Positions 57,302-64,000 of a DNA stretch of 64,000 nucleotides are shown piece by piece (the stretch's first letter is position 1; every line of letters begins with the position of its first letter). The position numbers and the translations under genes were made by a program. The notes below the pieces were generated by a model. The model ran no database searches. It was not told the DNA's origin and saw only the letters and a program-made list of their open reading frames with translations. The stretch is from Morinoia aosen (lineage: Eukaryota; Arthropoda; Malacostraca; Amphipoda; Talitridae): positions 56,528,020 through 56,592,019 of the forward strand of contig CM059567.1 in assembly GCA_030386875.1 (NCBI GenBank). Reading direction: 5' to 3'.

Positions 57302-57892
57302 GGACCGCATCACCGTGACACTGTCATGCCTCATCGTCGAGGCCGGCCTGTACTCTCAAGTGACCGACGTCGTGCCCATCTCTGCGGCTCCTAAGCTCAT
57401 TGACGCTTTCTTCTTCTACGCCATCATTCGGCTTTTTATCGTTTGCTTGAATCACGTCTTTACCAACCGTTTTTTGATTAATTTCAACAACTGGAAAGCT
57501 GAAGCCAATCGGAGGCTTACCCAAAATGTTCTAGAGTCGGTGACCAACAGCAAACCCGAGGACAAACACCCTTTGCGTCTTGGTACAAAGACCAACACCA
57601 TTTCTCCCGAAACTAAACAAGACAATCTGCACGAGCCAATGACATCGTACCTGAAACTACACTGCACATCTCTCCTAAGCCCCTAAAGGACTCGTTCGGG
57701 GCCTGGGAGAAATGTGAGATGGATGAGCAGAAGTTAGCGAAACTCTATCGAAAATTTAAGATTTGCTACTACATTTCTGTAGTTTTTGGGTTCTGTGTTG
57801 ACATTGGATATCTGGCAGGCAGTGCTTTTATAGTAAACCAAAGCTGGGGAGCAGTCTACGAAGAGTATCCTTCTCTCAAGCTTTGTTCATAA
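57302..57892 (+). pseudogene. Gene 2 last exon: TM2-TM3, frameshift before TM4
   Basis: DRITVTLSCLIVEAGLYSQV keeps the -1' D and 11' E, with D at 20'. One base is missing in the loop relative to gene 1 (CACGAGCC against CACGACGCC, about 57635), giving a stop at 57684-57686. TM4 (KICYYISVVFGFCVDIGYL) and the original TAA at 57890-57892 survive in another frame. Confidence 0.83.
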
Positions 57893-58300
57893 TCCCTCTG
57901 GTGTGAACTCAGTGTACGGAACAGCCCACGTTCAAGTTGTGAGGTCCTCGGCCCGCGTTCCTTTAACTTCATTGTTCTCACTGTATCCACAAAAGATCGT
58001 GTACGAAATGAATCTGGACACAAATTCTATTCGCTAAATTCGCCAGTACTACAAATATTTTGCATTTATATAAGTTGTTCGGACATTCGGTCATCACAAT
58101 TTTTCCCACTATTAGAAAGCTGAACCGCTGTAATCAGTGGGGCTTCCTACTGATGCCGGCTACCTTTGGGCTTTTTGATTCTTCGCACCATTCCACCCAC
58201 GCAATGTGTAATAATTTTGTTGTTTAGGCTTAAGACAAAGAGCAGATGTTATCCCCAGTGTTGCTCGAGACGCACAATCATGGAACGTAGATCACCTTTT

Positions 58301-58793
58301 CACTGAGAGAAATTTTGACACACCTGTGTGTTTCAAACGATTATTCAGAAACATTTTGATACGCATTGTAATATTTCATTCAACCGCGTATTAAAGCAGT
58401 TGAGAGAGTTGAATCACGTTTTCACGTTTCAAATGGCTCAACATTTTTTTGTGGAAAACCGATTAATGTTTAATATATGTGAATGGAGTACAAATCTCCC
58501 TAAAAACCTTAATACCTTCACTACTTTTTCCTCTAATAATAAGACATTATCTGTACATCAGTGTAATCAGTTGCCAGTCTAAAAAATGAAATATTTAAGT
58601 GAAATAAAATTAAATTGCATTAAGTGTGTCACGTTTGGCACACTTAAGTGTGTCGTATAAGCCCATGACACACATAAGTGTGTCAAAATACATACACTGA
58701 TTGTGTATATTGTTGACACACTGTTGTGTGCCGGTTTTGGGACAACTTGACGCACAAAAGTGTGCCGGTTTTGGGACAGAATTTTTCTAAGTG
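58301..58793. mobile_element. CACTA (EnSpm)-like non-autonomous element
   Basis: The ends are CACTGAGAGAAATTTTG and, inverted, CACTTAGAAAAATTCTG. A 3-bp TTT duplication lies at 58298-58300 and 58794-58796. Subterminal TGTGTCA/TGACACA motifs are clustered (58620-58760). The gene 1 locus near 11705 is empty. An 84-codon frame inside (58328-58582) shows no transposase motif. Confidence 0.8.
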
Positions 58794-59341
58794 TTTCTGT
58801 GGATTTTCACGCTTGTTCGAACGGATGATATATAAGTGCTCATTGTAAAGCTACAGATTTACAGCTTCTCTAACAATTCAAAACCGAAACAATGCTAACA
58901 AATTTAGTCATTTTATTCAAAAGAACAAAAGTCGAAAACGTTTCTAAGACCAGCTCCATCATCAGTTCTGTAAAATACGGAAGTATGGTCAACACTACGC
59001 ACGAATAAAATCGCTATCAATAAAATATTCCCGGCCCTATTGATCAAAGAGAAGACACTGTATTTTCTCAACAGTCGAGTTCCATCTTCACCGTTTTTTG
59101 CGCAACATGTTTAAATAAATGTCCACCGAGCTTATACCGCATATTCACTAAAACTATAAAAAGGAAGAAAATGTAACCCATGCCTATCCTAACCTTTGTA
59201 AAGAATAAACGTGAAAATATATTTTTGTCAGCACCTACTTCGCTTTTAGATTTTTATTGAATTTGCGATATATGCAAAGTGAGCATCTATATACAGCTTC
59301 GTGTAACATCAACAGTACACATTCAGCAATGGCGAAGAATT

Positions 59342-59459
59342 GTCGGTTATATCATACGGTACATGACGTAAATAAGTTATTAAATAACAGACTCCTATTA
59401 GTCGGTTAGATCATACGGTACATGACGTAAATAAGTTATTAAATAACGGACTCCTATAA
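59342..59459. repeat. 59-bp tandem duplication
   Basis: GTCGGTTAGATCATACGGTA occurs at 59342 and 59401; single in copy A (about 12260-12320). Confidence 0.8.
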
Positions 59460-60019
59460 TTTCAGGCGTCGACGCATCATACGTTTTTCTGAGCAATTTC
59501 CTGAACATGCAGCACCAATTTATAGGGATGCTGAAAATCATTTTGGTCTGAGTAACTTGATTTTCATACAAAAAATGAGTGAAAAGAACATTTTGTAGAA
59601 ATTGCACAAAAAACGATCATGAATTTCATTTATGCTGTAATTTTAACCGCCAGTGACGCTTTTTATTGTTTTCTTCAACGTAATCCTTCAGAAATATTTT
59701 TGAATGCATTTCTTTTGTGCGTAAAATCAAAATTTTTCCTCTCAAAACGCGGTACCAGTCGAATTCTGGTATTTTTCAATATGTAAAAAAATATCTGAAA
59801 TTAAACGTATATCCAGGGAGGTCGTAGCGGTAGTGAGATGTTGCACAGAGGCACGTTGTCTGAAACTATTGTCTTTAGGAAAGTTATACCTAAAGATGAC
59901 TATTTCACCAGTGGTCGGTTTTGCGATTTGTAAGCAATCCTCAATGTTCAAAAAAAATCTGCTTTAAAGTTTGCTATTTCTAATGGAAAAATTAGAATTA
60001 ATCAGAATTAAAAACATTT

Positions 60020-61116
60020 GTTCTAAATTTTCTGTAAATTGTCTTTGTTTATTTATCGATTTCCAAGCTGTAAAAAGCGTCACCCTTGGGTCTGAAAAAA
60101 AAGTAGCGTCCGGGTCTATCTAGCAAACCGACTTAGAAGAAAAATCATGCCATCAGAGATGACCTCCATACTAAAAATTTTGACCACATCAGCGACTGCA
60201 CCTTCTGAAATTAACCCGCATACTAATCCTCATCCTCCTATATAAACTGCTGCCGCGGAACAGATCTGACCTTTAGAGTAGCAGGATCAGCCAGTCTCTT
60301 GGCGGATGTTCTCCACCCCTTTTCGAAACTCGGAGAAGTCATCTCCTACTGCGACTGGAGTGGCCTTTGGAGCTTCTTCTTTTGGCTTCTCTCTTCGAAC
60401 TTATCTTCACCTATCCGGAGAAGATTTGGGGACCTGCGGGAGATCGTCTGGGCAAAAATCGCTCAGGAATGTCCCAAGGCCAATTTCTGAGTTGCACCCA
60501 GACGCTATTCACGAGAACATGATCCCGTAGATCTCCGACGTGGGATGGACTTGGAGCTGGGGACGCGGAGGATAGCGACAGCAATTTCGGCGTTACTCCT
60601 GACGACCTGTATAGGTGGGTGCATAGGTAGCCTGGACCTACTTTATGTACCTCGGTCATTAAGAGGAATTTTCGCTCTAGCCGTATGGGAGACGACTCCA
60701 TTCATTTAACAGACTCTTACGTAATTAATTTCTAATTGCCTTAAACGGTTTGCCCTTTAACGGTTTGCCCTTTTAACTTTAATTGGCCTAAATAGTGGAG
60801 ACCAAAGGTTGACGCTTTCTCTAGGGTAAATTTTTTGTGTGCTTAGGGTAATTTAACTTTGACTAGCGGATCAGTGCTGAGCCAATGGTAACTCAGCCGT
60901 TACCTTTCGATTGAAATCCGTGTACGTCGCAACTAATGCTTGTGTTCTTGTCTTTTCTTTTCGCAGGAAGGGAGTGGAAGTCCGGAGGCGAGGGGGTCGA
61001 GAGCGGGAATTTCGTTCCTGCCATAACTTTAATTATTCTGGTCTTTGAACTAAAAAGGGACAAACCCTTTGCCTTTTCACTCCTTACCAAGGTACTACCC
61101 TTATTAAAATCTTGCG
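60020..61116. mobile_element. 1.1-kb insertion with 8-bp direct repeats, type unknown
   Basis: AAACATTT flanks it at 60012-60019 and 61117-61124, and the gene 1 locus near 12880 has the unbroken sequence. Inside are a TATATAAA promoter-like stretch (60237-60245) and a T-rich acceptor-like CGCAG at 60965, but no inverted ends, no poly(A) tail and no recognisable protein. Confidence 0.65.
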
Positions 61117-61363
61117 AAACATTTTATGTGTGTGCAGGCTTTCAAGGTCTAATAAACAATGTTCACTCCTCAGCGTTTACTTCGCCCAGCACTTCCATGG
61201 TATCTGGCGAGAAATACTCAGGAGTAAACGGAGAAGTCAATGACTCAAAAATGTTAAACACATCATTTTCAATAAATGTCTCATGGATTCTTAAGCGACA
61301 GGGGGAAATTCTACGATCTGCATAATGTTCTTATATTGCAATTGTGTAAAGGAATTCGCTGTC

Positions 61364-62270
61364 ATTTGAAGACACATATATTCAGATGTAATATCTACAA
61401 TAGCGTCGCACACAATGATGTGGGTGCCTCATCTCTGGGTACGTAAGGATAAAATAAATTGAGAAATTTTCCATATCTATATCGAAATTTAGTCGGCTGC
61501 TCAGTTCATTTTTATTAAATTAAAAGCAGCACGCGATTTTTTTTGCTAAATGGATTACTATCAAGTAGCGTCATTTTTGACGAACAGGCAACAATTGATT
61601 TTAAGAATCGTTTTTTGTTTCTAACACGAGAATATACCTATTTTTAAGGCATAAAATTAGGTCAAAGGCCCCTTTCTCGGTTGAAATACTTTTCCAAGCT
61701 ATATCAACGATAAATAATTTCATACACCTACCATTTTGCGTAGATGACTAACGTGATCTTTCCAACATTGCTTTTGTGTCAACTTGTTCACCGTGCAATA
61801 GGCAGAATTTCGTGTTCGCATGTGACGAAGTAATATCAGACGAGGATTATACGCGGTTTCATTCATTAAAACTGATCTAGCCAGGAAATGTAATTGCTGC
61901 TTTCATTTTTGATGACATGAGAACTCTAAAATAAATACAAATTCTGCAAAGATATTAAGTGAAAATTGCATTTTCTCATCTCTTCGCTTAGCTAAAAAGG
62001 CCTCGTTGATCCATAAAAAATGCAGTGATTTATAATAGATTGAAATTTGATAACAGTTATATAAGAACAATACTTGAGAGACTACCAATGTATTAATAAT
62101 TTACAGACAAAGGGAAAATCGTTCCGGCGAGATAGACCTCTGTCGAATTACAGTGAATTTTTATAACTTACAAAGTATAACGTTATTTTTTATGAACAGG
62201 TATCGGAGACTTGTTTCCATATTATTTCTGAGCCTTCAATGTAGTTTGAGAAACGAGAGAAAATCATAGA
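61364..62270. other. Copy B of the intergenic region 19955-20830
   Basis: Alignment is clear (TATTCAGATGTAATATCTAC; GTTCACCGTGCAATA). No gene. Confidence 0.7.
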
Positions 62271-62870
62271 CAACATTTTTTTCAGTTGTGCAATACACAT
62301 CAACCAATTCCCTATTTCTTATACATCTCCACTCCAGAATTTCGCTCAATTGTTTTTTGAATTCTTATTCCTTGAATATAGTTTCTGCCTCTTGACTGAG
62401 GCCAGGCTGAGACGTAACTTTTATTCGCCTACGTTAAAGAGAATTCTTGTTAAATTCCACAATAATTCTTTAGGGCGTTCTTGCACAAGCTTTGTTAGTC
62501 AATTTGCTATTACATTCAAAGACGATCGGCGTACCTGCGAAGGTAAAATCATCTTTTCCTAGTGTGACAATACAATATGGGGTTTCAGTGGTACAGTTAG
62601 TGCACAGTGTTCATTGACTTAAAAAAATATTATATCCATTGTTAAGATTAAACTTGCTCGGCTCTGAAGAGTTTTTTACCGTGAGTGAACCTTCGATGAG
62701 ATTGCGAGGTGCCGAAAATAACAAAAATCTTTTAGAAAATGTAAAACACCTTTGACCTACTTGGTTTTTAGGAGCCGTTTTCAAAATCGATGGCCAATAA
62801 GTATGACGAAATATTTACAGAAGATTAAGACACATCTTCACCTTAATTGCATCAAGATACATCTACACCT
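62270..62870. other. Intergenic, nothing recognised
   Basis: AT-rich with short frames only. Near 62820-62910 a short AAGATACATCTTCACCTTAA motif is repeated about three times. Confidence 0.5.
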
Positions 62871-64000
62871 TATAATTTAAATTAAGATACATCTTCACCT
62901 TAATTCCTTCTTTGTTGCTTTGTTTCTGAAATAGAGAGTATTCTGAGGTTGCATTGAACATATGTGTTTCAAATCAGTTCATTGGACAAATAAATCATTG
63001 CTCCAAATCTGTTGAAAATTATTAGTATCGCTGGTACGCAAAGCTTTGACGCGATTTCTAAGTTCCTAGAAAATTTCGCATTTATTTATGACCTCAGCAC
63101 CCATAATTCAGAGCATGCGAATGGATGAAACAAATCATTTTTGCCTTTGTCTTACGTAAAAGCTTGTTTGTTCCCGTGTTTGCGTTCTATGCAATCGAAC
63201 TCAAACCTTTTACAAAAAAACGTGTGAGCTAGAGCTGCGTCGAGTCGATTGAGTAATTCTGATGCACGAAATGAGGGCCCTCCAGTCAAACATGATTATT
63301 ATGAAACACCTATGCGTCTCAACGATGGACACACCTCCAGTCCAAATACCAGAATCAACGCGCCTCAACGATGGACACACCTCCAGTCCAAATACCAGAA
63401 TCCACGCGTCTCAACGATGGACACACCTCCAGTCCAAAGACCAGAATCCACGCGCCTCTACCATGAAAACACCTCCAGTCCAAAGACCAGTATCCAGACG
63501 TGTCGTCAGAGTTACGTACACGCTGCTGTTTATGTGTGAGAGTGGTCATTTGGACGCATAAAAGTACTAAGTGCAGTTCATTTGTTCAATGCAGAAACAT
63601 ATTTGAACACCCGAAATGAATAACAACCATCACACTCAATGCTACGATCTGCAGTGTTCTTTCTCAGTTGAAATTAATGAATGACCGATAGCTGCGTCAA
63701 TATTTTCGAAGCCTCATGTCTATACAGAGATATGCATACTTTATTTCGTTCCAGACGAGCGTCATTCGTCACACACTTTCGTTCCAGGTCCTGTCAACAA
63801 GCAGAGGCCGAAGTGATGTATCACCTCTACCAGTAAATTGATTTGACCCGCTGTGTTTGGCCAGAAAGCAAGTGAATCTGATGATATGCGTGATGTTGAC
63901 ATAGTATAAATCTTCCATGCATATTTGTCATTGTCTATTGAGTTTTGCCGAAGAATTTTTAAACAGCAAACTTCTTAAAGCGAGTGGTCTTCGTTGGACT
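62870..64000. repeat. Diverged direct copy of the gene 2 upstream region
   Basis: 63100-63290 and 63700-63900 recall 30860-31020 and 31340-31480. Shared landmarks: ACAAATCATT...GCTTTGTCTT; CTGTCAACAA...TGTATCACCTC; GATCCGCTGTGT; AACAAGTGAATCT. It is older than the inverted duplication. Confidence 0.6.
63310..63515. repeat. 46-bp minisatellite, about four units
   Basis: TCAACGATGGACACACCTCC then AGTCCAAATACCAGAATC recurs every 46 bp (63318, 63364, 63410). Open frames across it are repeat-driven. Confidence 0.88.

Larger units (their letters stand above)
37881..57892 (+). pseudogene. Gene 2: paralogous lectin-headed Cys-loop channel, rearranged and frameshifted
   Basis: The 5' exons 37881-37959, 38349-38537, 39363-39547, 39752-39871, 40050-40255 and 42223-42385 join in phase to 314 codons: signal peptide, pentraxin/LamG-like domain, start of a C-type lectin. 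The 3' exons 52615-52834, 53293-53451, 55571-55681, 56227-56336 and 57302 onward match gene 1 exon for exon. The exons for the C-type lectin end, LDLa and first ligand-binding strand are absent; the right arm of the inverted repeat (43698-51684) lies in their place. The Cys-loop exon has one extra T and a resulting TGA, and the last exon lacks one base in the M3-M4 loop, stopping at 57686 before TM4. Several defects together argue for a pseudogene, or for two gene fragments of which the 5' one might still make a secreted lectin-like protein. Assembly error remains possible for the single-base changes. Confidence 0.75.
51684..62270. repeat. Direct duplicate (copy B) of 2331-13110 and 19945-20830
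   Basis: Exons and introns align in order and orientation with the gene 1 locus, from TTTGACACTC (2331, 51684) to the AGCCTTCAATG region (20805, 62230). Copy A has gained a solo LTR, Tc1, a palindromic element, a LINE and a SINE; copy B has gained a CACTA-type element and a 1.1-kb insert. Confidence 0.9.

Noticed and set aside
60411..60701. Minus-strand 96-codon frame and overlapping plus frames in the 1.1-kb insert
   Set aside because: Overlapping frames on both strands, none with a recognisable motif or splice support.

Overview
This is a eukaryotic, intron-rich, AT-rich and repeat-laden window, almost certainly from an arthropod and perhaps a crustacean. The reasons are a pentameric ligand-gated ion channel (Cys-loop) family carrying extracellular lectin and LDL-receptor modules, Tc1, CACTA, CR1/Jockey-group and tRNA-SINE elements, and canonical GT-AG introns. 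The species cannot be named from the sequence.

Layout. (1) 1-11184, + strand: the 3' part of channel gene 1. Seven phase-consistent exons encode the end of the lectin-side ectodomain, a complete LDLa module, the ligand-binding domain with its Cys-loop, TM1, TM2, TM3 and TM4, to a natural stop. (2) 11185-22090: intergenic DNA with a small palindromic element, a full CR1/Jockey-group LINE with intact ORF2, a tRNA-derived SINE and minisatellites. (3) 22090-39686: left arm of a very large inverted repeat, containing minisatellites, fold-back elements, a second LINE copy and the first three exons of channel gene 2 (signal peptide and pentraxin/laminin-G-like domain). (4) 39687-43697: spacer of the inverted repeat, with gene 2 exons 4-6 (end of the lectin domain and start of a C-type lectin domain) and an old LINE fragment. 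(5) 43698-51684: right arm, the same material in reverse, including inverted copies of gene 2 exons 1-3. (6) 51684-62270: a direct duplicate of 2331-13110 plus 19945-20830, carrying the 3' exons of gene 2 (ligand-binding domain to TM3, with TM4 out of frame). (7) About 62870-64000: a diverged direct copy of the sequence that lies upstream of gene 2 (30880-31600), suggesting that a third unit of the array begins off the window.

Interpretation. Genes 1 and 2 are two units of a tandem array of secreted-lectin-headed Cys-loop receptors. Read together they give the domain order signal peptide, pentraxin/LamG-like, C-type lectin, LDLa, ligand-binding domain, four TM segments. The pore segment has acidic rings at -1' and 20', as in cation channels, and an extra acidic residue at 11'. 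Gene 2 looks broken: the inverted arm occupies the place of the exons for the lectin C-terminus, LDLa and start of the ligand-binding domain, and two single-base frameshifts lie further down. The two duplications (direct and inverted) act as built-in controls: for a solo LTR, a Tc1 element, a CACTA element, a palindromic element and a LINE, the partner copy shows the empty site.
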